Origin: Candidatus Galacturonatibacter soehngenii
GTDB lineage: Bacteria; Bacillota; Clostridia; Lachnospirales; Lachnospiraceae
DNA: 64,000 nucleotides
NCBI RefSeq assembly: GCF_008830185.1
Contig: NZ_WAGX01000004.1
Coordinates: 682,001-746,000 of the forward strand
Direction of reading: 5' to 3'
A program made the translations under genes and the position numbers. Under the pieces are notes generated by a model. That model was not told the DNA's origin. It did not search any database and saw only the letters and a program-made list of their open reading frames with translations. Shown piece after piece: positions 24,138 through 33,420 of the stretch; position 1 is the first letter of the stretch; every line of letters starts with the position of its first letter.

Positions 24138-25349
24138 TTAGTAGTATCTTCTGATGCTTAATATTGTTCGATATGTAACATTACCATATTTGATACCAGT
24201 TGCAGGTGTACTTGCGTGCACAATTTGTCCATTTCCAATGTATATCGCAACATGTCCAGCATAGCAAACAATATCGCCCGCCTGAATATCAGAAAACGAT
24301 ACAGAGCTTCCACCAGACGCTTGTTCCCCAGATGTTCTTGGTATTGAAATACCAAAATTGGCATAAACAGACTGTGTAAAACCAGAACAATCGGCTCCTT
24401 CTGTTAGTGATGTTCCACCTAACACATAAGGATTGCCCACAAATTTACATGCATAAGCGGCAATTGATGCCCCCGTTCCACTTCCTGATGAAGAAGGCGG
24501 TGTTGCAGGCTCATTCGATCCGCTATTTGTCTGCGTATCTTTCGAACTTGCATTTGCAGATTTTGTACTATTCTTTTTGTTTCGTTCCTCTGCAGCCTTT
24601 TTAGCTGCTTCTTCTGCTGCTTTCTTTTCTTCGGCAGCAAGCTTCTTGATTTGTTCTGCTTGTTTATTAATTGTTTCCTGATAAGATTTTGCCTGAGACT
24701 TTGCTTTTGTTAACTCTGATTCAAAGTCTGCCACCTGCGCTTTCATACTAGAAATCGTTGCCTCCAGATTTGCCTGCTGTTCCTTATAATCTGCCTCAAG
24801 TGCAACCATTTCCTCTTTTTGATGTTCTAATTCTACCTGCAAGTCTGCTACTTGTTGCTTTGTCTCTTGAAAATCTGTTAGCAATTGTCTGTCATACTTA
24901 TAAATCTCGTTTACATATTCTGCCTTATTTAATAAGTCAGATAAACTATTCGCATCCAATAATGCTTCAATATACATGGTATTACCATTTTCATACATAT
25001 ACTTGATACGTTTTTTCATAGCTTCGTATTGCTCTTCTTCTTTTGCTTTTGCTTCATCATAGTCTTCCTGAGCCTGGGCAATTTCAATTTCTTTGTTTGC
25101 CATATCATCTTCAAGCACTTGAATTACAACTAAAATGTCCACTAACTGATTATTCTTTTCAGAAATCTGTGCGGACATATTCTCTTTCTTCTTTTCTAAG
25201 CTATCGATATTATTCTTAATAGAATTTAATTTTTTTTCGGTTTGTTCCTTCTGTTTTTTTATTTCTGAAGAAGAAGTCGCATTGACTGTATCTGTAAATA
25301 GTATTGCTACACAACACATCATAATTACTGTACTTATAAGTTTTTTCAT
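24138..25349 (-). CDS. Secreted NlpC/P60 peptidoglycan endopeptidase with coiled-coil N-terminus
   Basis: This is a probable cell-wall hydrolase that cuts peptide bonds in peptidoglycan. A signal peptide covers about residues 1-25. Residues 26-230 form a long coiled coil, as in PcsB/CwlO-type proteins, followed by a low-complexity linker of Ala, Lys, Ser and Thr. The C-terminal NlpC/P60 domain (about 291-403) has catalytic Cys321 (ADCSGFT) and His366 (AGHVAIY), with His378 as the likely third polar residue. In related proteins the coiled coil is often controlled by FtsEX; no ftsEX is visible here. It is a single-gene unit. Confidence 0.93.
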   Translation of the reverse strand: MKKLISTVIMMCCVAILFTDTVNATSSSEIKKQKEQTEKKLNSIKNNIDSLEKKKENMSAQISEKNNQLVDILVVIQVLEDDMANKEIEIAQAQEDYDEAKAKEEEQYEAMKKRIKYMYENGNTMYIEALLDANSLSDLLNKAEYVNEIYKYDRQLLTDFQETKQQVADLQVELEHQKEEMVALEADYKEQQANLEATISSMKAQVADFESELTKAKSQAKSYQETINKQAEQIKKLAAEEKKAAEEAAKKAAEERNKKNSTKSANASSKDTQTNSGSNEPATPPSSSGSGTGASIAAYACKFVGNPYVLGGTSLTEGADCSGFTQSVYANFGISIPRTSGEQASGGSSVSFSDIQAGDIVCYAGHVAIYIGNGQIVHASTPATGIKYGNVTYRTILSIRRYY

Positions 25350-25402
25350 CTGTTTACCTCAGTTATCCCTCAATCTTAAATTAAAATTTGACATATATGT
25401 TT

Positions 25403-25431
25403 ATTATACATGGACAAAACAATTTATTCAA
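25403..25431 (-). promoter_or_regulatory. Sigma-A promoter of the NlpC/P60 gene
   Basis: TTGAAT and TATAAT are separated by 17 bases. The leader before the ATG is about 47 bases. Confidence 0.75.
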
Positions 25432-25445
25432 CAAGAACTGATTTT

Positions 25446-26072
25446 TTAACGAATAAAATTAGTCCTTTGTCTTACCTCTGCTTCTGGTAGTGTGATTCCT
25501 GCTTTTTTTCCAGCTTCAATTGATTTTAGAAGCCATGCCATATTGTCACCTAACGCCCTCATTGTCTGTAGGCCTTCTAAATCCCTCCTCACTTCGTCTG
25601 GGGTATTCCCATGTACCATATTCCAGTAATGAGACGAAACTACAGGCATTTTTGAGATTGTAAAGTATTTATTTAATTCATCAAGGCTTGCGGTTGTACC
25701 TGCGCGTCTTGCTGATACCACTGCAGCACCTGGCTTAAATGCAAAGCATGTTCTACCTGCATAAAACATACGATCTAACAATGCAATTAATGCGCCATTT
25801 GCAGATGCATAATAGACTGGTGAGCCAATTACCAATCCATCTGCTTCCTCCATTTTAGAAATTGCTTCATTTACTTTGTCATCTTCAAATATGCAACGGC
25901 TGTGATTAGAGGAGCACTTTCCACATGCAATACAACCTCTGATTGGCTTGTTTCCTATTTGAAAAATCTCTGTATCGATGTTATTTTTATTTAGTTGACA
26001 GGCAACCTCTTCCAGTGCAGTATAAGTACACCCTGCTTTTCTAGCACTCCCGTTAATTAATAAGACCTTCAT
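25446..26072 (-). CDS. Flavodoxin-like NAD(P)H:FMN reductase / iron-sulfur flavoprotein family
   Basis: The N-terminus VLLINGSARKAGCTYTAL is the FMN phosphate-binding loop of the NADPH-dependent FMN reductase family, and GSPVYYASANGALIALLDRM is the second flavin loop. Cys47, Cys50, Cys53 and Cys60 (CIACGKC...C) suggest an iron-sulfur cluster, as in Isf-type archaeal and clostridial flavoproteins. The 208-residue size fits. The partner and substrate are unknown; a role in redox or quinone/nitro reduction is an inference. Confidence 0.82.
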   Translation of the reverse strand: MKVLLINGSARKAGCTYTALEEVACQLNKNNIDTEIFQIGNKPIRGCIACGKCSSNHSRCIFEDDKVNEAISKMEEADGLVIGSPVYYASANGALIALLDRMFYAGRTCFAFKPGAAVVSARRAGTTASLDELNKYFTISKMPVVSSHYWNMVHGNTPDEVRRDLEGLQTMRALGDNMAWLLKSIEAGKKAGITLPEAEVRQRTNFIR

Positions 26073-26190
26073 ACTTACTCCTCCTTATCTATTTTTAGAT
26101 ATGAATTGATTCTAGATACGAATCCATTTTATATTTCTTTACATTTATTTTTGAAAATAATTATTGTTTCCATTGTATTAAATCTATGAT

Positions 26191-26196
26191 ACAATT
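26191..26196 (+). promoter_or_regulatory. Weak -10 candidate for the 85-residue plus-strand gene
   Basis: TACAAT lies 17 bases after a poor -35 (TTTCCA), and TGTAT/ATACA flank it as an imperfect inverted repeat. It is the best candidate ahead of the gene that starts at 26229. Confidence 0.3.
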
Positions 26197-26228
26197 ATGA
26201 ATGGTTAAAGCAAAATTAGGAGGTTCTT

Positions 26229-26486
26229 ATGGACGAAATATACAATATGATAGAAGAATTAATACGTGCATCCGGCTATCCTTTGGAGGTTAGTGGTTTT
26301 GATATTTATAATGAAATCTGTGATGAAGTGGATGGTAAAGAAAATGGAAGTTATATCTTTATGTCAAAGCATGATAATAATGACATTTTTGAATATACGC
26401 TAACGATATACGACGATAATTTTAACCTTGGTTCTTTATCAATAAGAACGTTAGAGGGGAAAACTTACTTTATTAACTTCGACTAA
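26229..26486 (+). CDS. Conserved-looking 85-residue acidic protein, function unknown
   Basis: I do not recognise a family. AGGAGG lies seven bases before the ATG, which supports translation. The protein is acidic, with many Asp and Glu, and its second half alternates in a beta-strand pattern (YIFMSKHDNNDIFEYTLTIY). There is no signal peptide, membrane span or cysteine cluster. It is one of only three plus-strand proteins in the window and lies alone between the flavoprotein and marR genes. A strong terminator follows. Confidence 0.75.
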   Translation: MDEIYNMIEELIRASGYPLEVSGFDIYNEICDEVDGKENGSYIFMSKHDNNDIFEYTLTIYDDNFNLGSLSIRTLEGKTYFINFD

Positions 26487-26513
26487 GATATTGCATCATA
26501 TATGTATTACCCG

Positions 26514-26554
26514 TAATAAGGATAGAATGAAATGAAATCAATCTATCCTTATTA
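26514..26554. terminator. Bidirectional terminator between convergent genes
   Basis: A 13-bp stem (26514-26526 with 26542-26554) lies between the plus-strand 85-residue gene and the minus-strand marR gene that converge on it. The AT-rich edges could serve both directions. Confidence 0.65.
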
Positions 26555-26597
26555 TAATGTAAAAATATCCATCCATATCTCATTCTTATCTCATGCT

Positions 26598-27029
26598 TTA
26601 ATCTGCAATTTGGTTTAAGATTCGATATAGCGTATCATATAATACCTTCGCATCTTCTTTTGGTAACTTCATACACGCCCCAATTTTGTTCGGTATATCA
26701 CTTGCCTTTTCCTTTAACTCTTCACCCTTTTTTGTAATCGTTACGATTAGGTTACGTTCATCTTCTACTGATCTTTCTCGCTTAATATATCCTTGTTTTT
26801 CAAGTTTTTTTAACAATGGAGTAAGGGTACCCGAATCCAAATATAGACATTTTCCAAGCGTTTTTACATTTAAGGATTTTTTATCCCACAGAACCATCAT
26901 AGTAATATATTGTGTATACGTAAGATCAATTTCATCTAAATACGGTTTATACTGCTTTACCACTTCCTTTGCACAAGCATATAGCGGAAAGCATAATTGA
27001 TTCTCCAGTCTTAGCATATCTTCCTTCAT
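26598..27029 (-). CDS. MarR-family transcriptional regulator
   Basis: The 143-residue protein is a winged-helix MarR member of the OhrR-like branch. LTYTQYITMMVLWDKKSL and YLDSGTLTPLLKKLEKQGYIKR form the HTH and recognition helix, and RDERNLIVTITKKG-like sequence (RSVEDERNLIVTITKKGEEL) is the wing. OhrR proteins sense organic peroxides by an N-terminal cysteine; here Cys13 (NQLCFPLYA) is in the expected place. No ohr gene is adjacent, so the target is unknown. An AT-rich palindrome upstream may be its operator. Confidence 0.9.
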   Translation of the reverse strand: MKEDMLRLENQLCFPLYACAKEVVKQYKPYLDEIDLTYTQYITMMVLWDKKSLNVKTLGKCLYLDSGTLTPLLKKLEKQGYIKRERSVEDERNLIVTITKKGEELKEKASDIPNKIGACMKLPKEDAKVLYDTLYRILNQIAD

Positions 27030-27093
27030 AATTTATCTCCTTGTTATTAAATGTTATTTACATTTTATCACACAATTATATTGCAATCAATTC

Positions 27094-27114
27094 ATTTAAT
27101 AAATTTTATTAAAT
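27094..27114. promoter_or_regulatory. AT-rich perfect palindrome upstream of marR, candidate operator
   Basis: ATTTAATAAA and TTTATTAAAT flank one central base, giving a perfect 10-1-10 palindrome about 65 bases upstream of the marR start. MarR proteins usually bind such AT-rich palindromes near their own promoter. A possible TTGATT-17-TAAAAT promoter lies between it and the gene. Confidence 0.5.
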
Positions 27115-27155
27115 AGCAAAGGGCTACTGCTTTTTTATCCTTTCATCCATTGCAT

Positions 27156-27908
27156 TTAAAATGAATAAAAACTTGATAAATCTACCTTATTCATTTTATC
27201 TAATATACTTTCATCATTTGTACTTTCTTGAATCTTATTTCTAATATTAAGCATGCGAATATCGGTTGCAGCAATATCATCTGCACATTCTTTTAATTCT
27301 TTGCTTATTATTTCTTCATCATTTATCACATGCTTATATCTTAATTGATGCTCTAAGCTTGCCCAAAAATCCATGGCAATTGTTCGAATTTGAACTTCTA
27401 CCTTCATCATTTTTTTCTGATCAGAAAAAAATACTGGTATTTCAATTATCAAGTGTAAGCTTCGATATCCATTTGGCTTTGGCTCATTGATATAATCTTT
27501 TTGCTTAACTAATGTAATGTCATCTTGCCTAACTAGCATGGAAGCTATTTCATATATATCATCAATAAAAGAGCAAATCACTCTCACTCCTGCTACATCA
27601 GATAAAGTATCTTCAATTTCACTAATACGAATACTTTTTCCTTTTGTTTGGAGCTTTTTTGCTATACTTGCAGGTTTTTTGATACGTGAGCTAATAAACT
27701 CAATCGGATTTCTTTTATATCGAACAGATAACTCTGCATTGAGAACCTCTAATTTCGTTTTTACTTCTTTAATTGCACAATCATACATCATCATAAGTTC
27801 TTGAAATTGAAGGGTATGATTAATAAGTATCTCAGAGTTTTTAATTAATTCATCGGTATTTACCACACTAAGTTCAGTACCTATTGTATTTTCTTCTAAT
27901 TCTTCCAT
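27156..27908 (-). CDS. Small alarmone synthetase (GTP pyrophosphokinase, RelQ/YjbM type)
   Basis: This RelA/SpoT-like synthetase domain protein makes (p)ppGpp from ATP and GDP/GTP. It has no HD hydrolase and no TGS or ACT domains, so it is a small alarmone synthetase. RIKKPASIAKKLQTKGKSI and LSDVAGVRVICSFIDDIYEI are the conserved ATP-side and catalytic blocks, KPNGYRSLHLIIEIPV is the G-loop, and VEVQIRTIAMDFWASLEHQL carries the catalytic Glu region. The ATG at 27908 follows AGGAGATAATTTT; an upstream in-frame start at 27929 lacks a site. Confidence 0.9.
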   Translation of the reverse strand: MEELEENTIGTELSVVNTDELIKNSEILINHTLQFQELMMMYDCAIKEVKTKLEVLNAELSVRYKRNPIEFISSRIKKPASIAKKLQTKGKSIRISEIEDTLSDVAGVRVICSFIDDIYEIASMLVRQDDITLVKQKDYINEPKPNGYRSLHLIIEIPVFFSDQKKMMKVEVQIRTIAMDFWASLEHQLRYKHVINDEEIISKELKECADDIAATDIRMLNIRNKIQESTNDESILDKMNKVDLSSFYSF

Positions 27909-27929
27909 AAAATTATCTCCTCTACCCAA

Positions 27930-28123
27930 TGACTCAATTCGAAATTTTAAATTGTACTAATATATAATAAATTCATATTTACGGGTTTCATCGTTATGTT
28001 TTTAAGCGCGAATTACTTAATCTTTTGACCTTGGTATCATATCATAAAATTGTGAACATTATAAGAATTAATCATGATATTTATCAAATTTTAAGGATTC
28101 TTAAGATTTTTCTACATTTTCAG
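27930..28123. other. Intergenic region between the alarmone synthetase and aroC
   Basis: This AT-rich stretch holds the divergent promoter regions of the two genes. Apart from the aroC promoter I see no gene with a ribosome site and no strong hairpin in it. Confidence 0.5.
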
Positions 28124-28152
28124 TTGCAAAAATTTTATCCTATCACTATACT
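28124..28152 (+). promoter_or_regulatory. Sigma-A promoter of aroC
   Basis: TTGCAA and TATACT are separated by exactly 17 bases on the plus strand, about 55 bases upstream of the aroC ATG. Confidence 0.7.
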
Positions 28153-28206
28153 AGAAACAGATAATAATAAACACAAGCTACAAAAAAGTGGCAGACGGAG
28201 GAAAAT

Positions 28207-29304
28207 ATGTCAGGTTCAGTATATGGTAATTTATTTAGAATTTCTACCTGGGGCGAATCTCATGGGAAAGGAATCGGTGTTGTTGTAGATGGATGCCCTG
28301 CAGGGCTTGATTTGTGTGAAGAAGATATTCAGTCCTTTTTAAATAGAAGAAAACCTGGTCAATCCAAATACTCTACTCCACGTAAAGAGGAGGATGAAGT
28401 GGAAATACTTTCTGGTGTGTTTGAAGGTAAAACAACTGGTACTCCTATTTCATTGATTGTATTTAATAAAACACAGCGTTCGAGTGATTATAGTGAAATC
28501 GCAAATTATTATCGTCCTGGACATGCGGACTTAACCTATGACGTTAAATATGGTTTTCGAGACTACAGAGGCGGAGGACGTTCTTCTGGCAGAGAAACCA
28601 TTGCGCGAGTTGCCGCAGGGGCGATTGCTTCAAAAGTCTTATCCCAACTAGGTGTTAGTGTATATGCTTATACAAAATCAATTGGTGAATATGAAATCAC
28701 TTCCTTTGATAAGGAAGAAATCATGAATAATGCTCTTTATATGCCAGATGCGACAACTGCTGCAAAAGCATCTTCCTATCTTGAAGAATGTATGTTAAAT
28801 CACAATTCTGCTGGTGGAAAAATCGAATGTATTGTCACAAACCTTCCAGTTGGAATCGGTGAGCCAGCTTTTGAAAAGCTAGATGCCAATCTTGCAAAAG
28901 CAGTTACTTCCATTGGTGCTGTCAAGGCCTTCGAAGTAGGGGATGGAACGAGTGTATCGATGGCAACTGGGCTAACGAATAACGATCAGTATTCCTATGA
29001 TAACTTAGGTTCTATTAAGAAACTTACAAATCATTCTGGTGGAATACTTGGTGGAATTAGTGATGGAAGTGATATTCTAATTCGCGCTTCCATTAAGCCA
29101 ACCCCATCTATATTTGCCACACAGTCAACCATTAATAAAGCTGGTGAAAATATTGATGTTAATATAAAGGGTAGACACGATCCAGTTATTGTTCCTCGAG
29201 CTGTTGTTGTGGTTGAATCAATGGTTGCAATCACGATTCTTGACATGATGTTTGTAAGCATGACTTCTAATATGGATAAGCTTAAACGTTTTTTTATATC
29301 ATAA
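28207..29304 (+). CDS. aroC: Chorismate synthase AroC
   Basis: AroC eliminates phosphate from EPSP to give chorismate, the branch point for aromatic amino acids, and needs reduced FMN. The 365 residues contain the family signatures GESHGKGIGVVVDGCPAGL near the N-terminus, RPGHADLTYDVKYGFRDYRG and RSSGRETIARVAAGAIA in the middle, and GGILGGISDG near the C-terminus. GGAGG lies six bases before the ATG. The gene is alone, so the rest of the shikimate pathway lies elsewhere. Confidence 0.98.
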   Translation: MSGSVYGNLFRISTWGESHGKGIGVVVDGCPAGLDLCEEDIQSFLNRRKPGQSKYSTPRKEEDEVEILSGVFEGKTTGTPISLIVFNKTQRSSDYSEIANYYRPGHADLTYDVKYGFRDYRGGGRSSGRETIARVAAGAIASKVLSQLGVSVYAYTKSIGEYEITSFDKEEIMNNALYMPDATTAAKASSYLEECMLNHNSAGGKIECIVTNLPVGIGEPAFEKLDANLAKAVTSIGAVKAFEVGDGTSVSMATGLTNNDQYSYDNLGSIKKLTNHSGGILGGISDGSDILIRASIKPTPSIFATQSTINKAGENIDVNIKGRHDPVIVPRAVVVVESMVAITILDMMFVSMTSNMDKLKRFFIS

Positions 29305-29306
29305 TC

Positions 29307-29347
29307 AAAAAGCTCCCTTATCCTCATCAACGAGGTAGGGAGTTTTT
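29307..29347. terminator. Bidirectional terminator between aroC and the ABC exporter genes
   Basis: CTCCCT pairs with AGGGAG and an inner CCTC/GAGG extends the stem. T-runs flank it on both strands (TTTTTT after it on plus, TTTTT on minus), so it can end both convergent units. Confidence 0.85.
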
Positions 29348-29374
29348 TGATGTCAATAATAGGTATAAACGCGT

Positions 29375-31222
29375 TTATACTGCTTGCGCTCTCTCAAATT
29401 GTGAATTATAAAGATTGGAATAGAAACCATTTGCTTGTAACAACTCTTCATGTTTTCCTTGCTCTATTATATCTCCATCCTTCATAACCAGTATTAAATC
29501 TGCATCTTTAATTGTGGACAAACGATGTGCTATTACAAAGCTCGTTCTTCCAGTCATCAAATGATCCATTGCTTTTTGAATTCTTATTTCAGTTCTTGTA
29601 TCAACGGAACTGGTAGCTTCATCTAAAATTAAAATACTTGGATCTGCTAAAATGGCTCTTGCTATTGTTAAAAGCTGTTTTTGACCTTGTGAAATATTGC
29701 TGGTCTCTTCATTTAGAATCATTTGATATCCATCTGGTTGTGTCATGATAAAGTGATGTGCATGTGCTGCTTTAGCTGCTTCTATTACTTCTTCATCTGT
29801 AGCATCCAAACGTCCATATCGGATGTTTTCCATAATTGTTCCATTAAACAACCAGGTATCTTGCAATACCATACCAAACATTTTTCTTAACTCACTTCGG
29901 TTGAAGTCTCTTAAATCATGACCGTCTACTTTGATAGAACCTGAGTTCACATCATAAAAACGCATCAAAAGCTTAATCATCGTTGTCTTTCCAGCACCAG
30001 TTGGTCCAACAATTGCAATTTTTTGTCCTTTTCTCACTTTTGCAGAGAAATTATTAATAATAATTTGATCTTCGTTGTATCCAAATGAAACATTTTCGAA
30101 TTCTACATTTCCATTTAAATGTTGGATATCAACTGCTTTTTCGGAGAACTGATCTTCCTCCTCTTCTTCTAAAAATTCAAATACTCGTTCACCAGCCGCT
30201 GCTGATTGCTGGAACATATTTCCCACTTGCGCAATTTGCTGTATTGGCTGTGTAAAGCTTTTGATATATTGGAAGAACGACTGTATCTGCCCAACTTGAA
30301 TACTACCTTTAATCGTTAAGTAACCTCCTAAAAGTGCTACCATTACGTATCCTAGATTTCCAATAAACATCATAATCGGCATCATCATGCCAGAGAAAAA
30401 CTGTGATTTCCATGCTGAATCATACAACTTCTTATTGGTATCTTCAAATATCTGTATGACTGATTCTTCTTTATTAAATACTTTTACAATATTATGTCCA
30501 GAAAACACTTCTTCCACTTGACCATTGATTTCTCCCAGATACTTTTGCTGGCTTTGGAAATGCTTTTGAGAGTGCTTCATAATTGTTCCAATTAATAGCA
30601 TTGAAATAGGCAAGATACATAAAGAAGCCAAAGTCATCCAAACATTAATCCGAATCATCATGATTAAAACACCGATTATTGTGGTGGCTGATGTAATCAA
30701 CTGAGTCACACTTTGATTTAAGCTTTGTCCTAATGTATCAACGTCATTGGTAACGCGAGATAATACTTCACCATGAGTACGGCTTTCAAAATATTTCAAA
30801 GGCATTCGATTTATTTTTTCTGAAATATCTTTTCTAAATGTATAAGTAACATCGTTTGATATACTCGTCATTATAAACCCTTGTATAAAGGAGAAACAGG
30901 CACTTAACACATAGAGTCCTATTAACAAAACAAGTATACTTGTAATTTTATCAAAATCAATTCCACCTGTTCTATTAATTTTTTTTACCAAACCTTCAAA
31001 AATTTCTGTTGTTGCATTTCCAAGGACCGTTGGTCCAATGATGTTAAACGTAGTTCCTGCTATTGCACAAATTAGCATGAAAAAAAGCTTATATAGATAT
31101 TTGGGTGCACTCATATACTTTACTAGTTTTTTCATGGAAGCATTAAAATCTTTTGCTTTTTCTCCTGACATATTATGACCCATTCCCATATGTCCACCGC
31201 TTTTTGGCTTTTCATTACTCAT
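29375..31222 (-). CDS. ABC exporter half-transporter (multidrug/lipid type), second subunit
   Basis: This membrane-fused ABC half-transporter has 615 residues. About residues 40-330 form six membrane spans. The C-terminal ATPase domain has Walker A GPTGAGKTT, signature ISQGQKQLL, Walker B ILILDEATSSVDT and the switch histidine in VIAHRLST. The N-terminal 30 residues are Gly, Met and His rich. It overlaps the upstream exporter gene by eight bases with a GGAGG inside, so the two probably form a heterodimer under MarR control. The substrate cannot be told from sequence. Confidence 0.93.
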   Translation of the reverse strand: MSNEKPKSGGHMGMGHNMSGEKAKDFNASMKKLVKYMSAPKYLYKLFFMLICAIAGTTFNIIGPTVLGNATTEIFEGLVKKINRTGGIDFDKITSILVLLIGLYVLSACFSFIQGFIMTSISNDVTYTFRKDISEKINRMPLKYFESRTHGEVLSRVTNDVDTLGQSLNQSVTQLITSATTIIGVLIMMIRINVWMTLASLCILPISMLLIGTIMKHSQKHFQSQQKYLGEINGQVEEVFSGHNIVKVFNKEESVIQIFEDTNKKLYDSAWKSQFFSGMMMPIMMFIGNLGYVMVALLGGYLTIKGSIQVGQIQSFFQYIKSFTQPIQQIAQVGNMFQQSAAAGERVFEFLEEEEEDQFSEKAVDIQHLNGNVEFENVSFGYNEDQIIINNFSAKVRKGQKIAIVGPTGAGKTTMIKLLMRFYDVNSGSIKVDGHDLRDFNRSELRKMFGMVLQDTWLFNGTIMENIRYGRLDATDEEVIEAAKAAHAHHFIMTQPDGYQMILNEETSNISQGQKQLLTIARAILADPSILILDEATSSVDTRTEIRIQKAMDHLMTGRTSFVIAHRLSTIKDADLILVMKDGDIIEQGKHEELLQANGFYSNLYNSQFERAQAV

Positions 31223-33380
31223 GATCTAATTCCTCCTTTGAAAGCTGAGACATTGCAATTTGCATATAAACTTCACAAGTCTTTAGAAGTTCTTTGTGCG
31301 TTCCCATTCCTACTACTTTACCTTCATCTAACACTATGATTTTGTCTGCATGAAGAATTGTGCTTATTCTTTGTGCCACGATAATTGTAATAGCGTCCTT
31401 GGTCTCAGATTTTAATGCTTTTCTAAGAGTTACATCTGTTTTATAATCTAATGCAGAAAAACTATCATCAAAAATAAAAATTTCTGGTTGTTTTGCGATT
31501 GCTCTTGCAATTGAAAGACGTTGTTTTTGTCCTCCCGAAACATTCGAACCACCTTGTGCAATTTCAGAATCAAATTTTTCTGGCTTTTCACTAATAAAAT
31601 CAATTGCCTGTGCAATTGTTGCTGCTTTCTCTACCTTGTCTTTTGACATTTCCTCGCAGCCATAGCGAATATTGGAGTCAATTGTTCCTGAAAATAAAAC
31701 TCCTTTTTGAGGCACATAGCCGATTTTATCATGTAAATCATGCTGAGTATAATCTTTTACATTGATTCCATTAACTAAAATCTCACCTTTTGTTACATCA
31801 AAAAATCTTGGTATTAGATTTACTAAAGTTGATTTTCCACTTCCTGTACTTCCAATGATAGCCGTTGTTTCTCCTTTTTGAGTCACGAAGCTTATATTCG
31901 AAAGTACATTTTCCTTAGCATCAGGATATGCAAAGGATACATTTTTAAATTCTAATTTGCTCTCAACATCTTTACTATCTTTTTGGGGATTCTTAGGGTC
32001 CTTAATCGAAACATCTGTCTCTAGTACTTCATTAATACGCACTGCTGATACACTCGCTCGTGGAATCATAATAGATACCATTGTAAGCATTAAAAATGAC
32101 ATAATGATCTGCATGGTATACTGTATGAATGCCATTAAGTCACCAACTTGCATCGCACCTTCATCGATTCCATATGCCCCCATATATACGATAAGTATGG
32201 TAACTGCATTCATAATCAGCATCATAAGAGGTAACATAAAGGTCATGGTTCGATTAACAAATAGCTGTGTTTTTGTTAATTTTTTATTTGCTTCTTCAAA
32301 ACGTTCTTCTTCGTGTTTTTGTGTACTAAAAGCTCGTATTACAGGAATACCAGTAAGGATTTCTCGCGTGACCAAATTTAATTTATCAATTAATACTTGA
32401 AGTTGTTTAAATTTTGGCATCGCTATTTGCATCAAGATAATCACGACAAGTAAAATAATACCAACTGCCAATGCGATTATCCAAGACATGGAGGTGTTTG
32501 TTTTTAAAACTTTTAACACACCACCAATTCCAAGAATTGGGGCATATAACACAATACGAAATACCATAGTCATGAGTAGTTGCACTTGTTGGATATCATT
32601 CGTGTTTCTTGTGATTAAAGATGCTGTTGAGAATTTATCCATTTCAATACTTGAATATGAAATGACTTTCTTATAAACATTCTCTCTTAAATCACTACTA
32701 AAGGATGCCGCAACTTTACAAGATAAGTAAGTAACTACAATTGCAACAAACATACCTAGAAGTGCAAATCCAAGCATTTTAAGTCCTGCTATCAGAATAT
32801 AAGACTGCTGAATTTTTTGTATATTTACATCTTGACCTTGATATTCTGCTTTTACAAAAGCAATCGAGGATTGTGAAACTATCGATTCTGGCATTTCATC
32901 TATCTTCTCTAACATTACGGACGTAATTGCATCCAATTGTTCTTTTGGAAGCATACTAAGTGCTTCAAATAAATCTACATTTTCTGGTATACCCATTTGA
33001 TTTTTAATTGCAATACTTTCCTCTCCTTCACCCGAAAGAGTAAGTACAATCAACATCGGTTTCCCAAATACATCATTTAATGTTTCTCTTGTATTTTCAT
33101 CTATTTTTTTTAATTCGTATAACTCACCATCTAGTTCATAATTTGACTCAACAAAGCTTTTATCCTCTTCACTCATAAATAGATAAAGCTTATTCATTTC
33201 TGTTGCTCTGATTTTGTCTAATGTAGCGTCCTTAATACCGCCTTGCTGAATACCAACATTAACTATGTTGGAGGTCAAGCCTGGCAAGGACAAATCACAG
33301 TATGCCTGAATAAAAAGCAAAACTACAATCGCAATGATTGATAAATATGATTTTTTTAAATACTTTATTAGTTTTAGCAT
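31215..33380 (-). CDS. ABC exporter half-transporter with a large extracytoplasmic insertion, first subunit
   Basis: From the ATG at 33380 (after GAAAGGAAAATGAA) the protein has 721 residues. A longer frame to 33500 overlaps marR and lacks a ribosome site. TM1 (about 11-31) is followed by roughly 150-170 mostly polar residues before TM2, an insert not found in ordinary exporters of about 580 residues. The ATPase domain has Walker A GSTGSGKST and signature VSGGQKQRL, but FIFDDSFSALD replaces the usual DE of Walker B with DD. That change suggests a weakened ATP site, as in heterodimeric exporters with one degenerate site. Confidence 0.9.
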   Translation of the reverse strand: MLKLIKYLKKSYLSIIAIVVLLFIQAYCDLSLPGLTSNIVNVGIQQGGIKDATLDKIRATEMNKLYLFMSEEDKSFVESNYELDGELYELKKIDENTRETLNDVFGKPMLIVLTLSGEGEESIAIKNQMGIPENVDLFEALSMLPKEQLDAITSVMLEKIDEMPESIVSQSSIAFVKAEYQGQDVNIQKIQQSYILIAGLKMLGFALLGMFVAIVVTYLSCKVAASFSSDLRENVYKKVISYSSIEMDKFSTASLITRNTNDIQQVQLLMTMVFRIVLYAPILGIGGVLKVLKTNTSMSWIIALAVGIILLVVIILMQIAMPKFKQLQVLIDKLNLVTREILTGIPVIRAFSTQKHEEERFEEANKKLTKTQLFVNRTMTFMLPLMMLIMNAVTILIVYMGAYGIDEGAMQVGDLMAFIQYTMQIIMSFLMLTMVSIMIPRASVSAVRINEVLETDVSIKDPKNPQKDSKDVESKLEFKNVSFAYPDAKENVLSNISFVTQKGETTAIIGSTGSGKSTLVNLIPRFFDVTKGEILVNGINVKDYTQHDLHDKIGYVPQKGVLFSGTIDSNIRYGCEEMSKDKVEKAATIAQAIDFISEKPEKFDSEIAQGGSNVSGGQKQRLSIARAIAKQPEIFIFDDSFSALDYKTDVTLRKALKSETKDAITIIVAQRISTILHADKIIVLDEGKVVGMGTHKELLKTCEVYMQIAMSQLSKEELDHE

Positions 33381-33420
33381 TTCATTTTCCTTTCTAAGTG
33401 CCAAAATGTGTGAAGTAAGC

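Noticed and set aside
28025-28288. 87-residue plus-strand open frame overlapping the aroC start
   Set aside because: It lies in another frame of aroC, has no ribosome site, and covers the aroC promoter.
31957-32400. 147-residue plus-strand open frame opposite the exporter gene
   Set aside because: It is antisense to the conserved membrane and ATPase regions of a clear ABC gene and shows no independent support.
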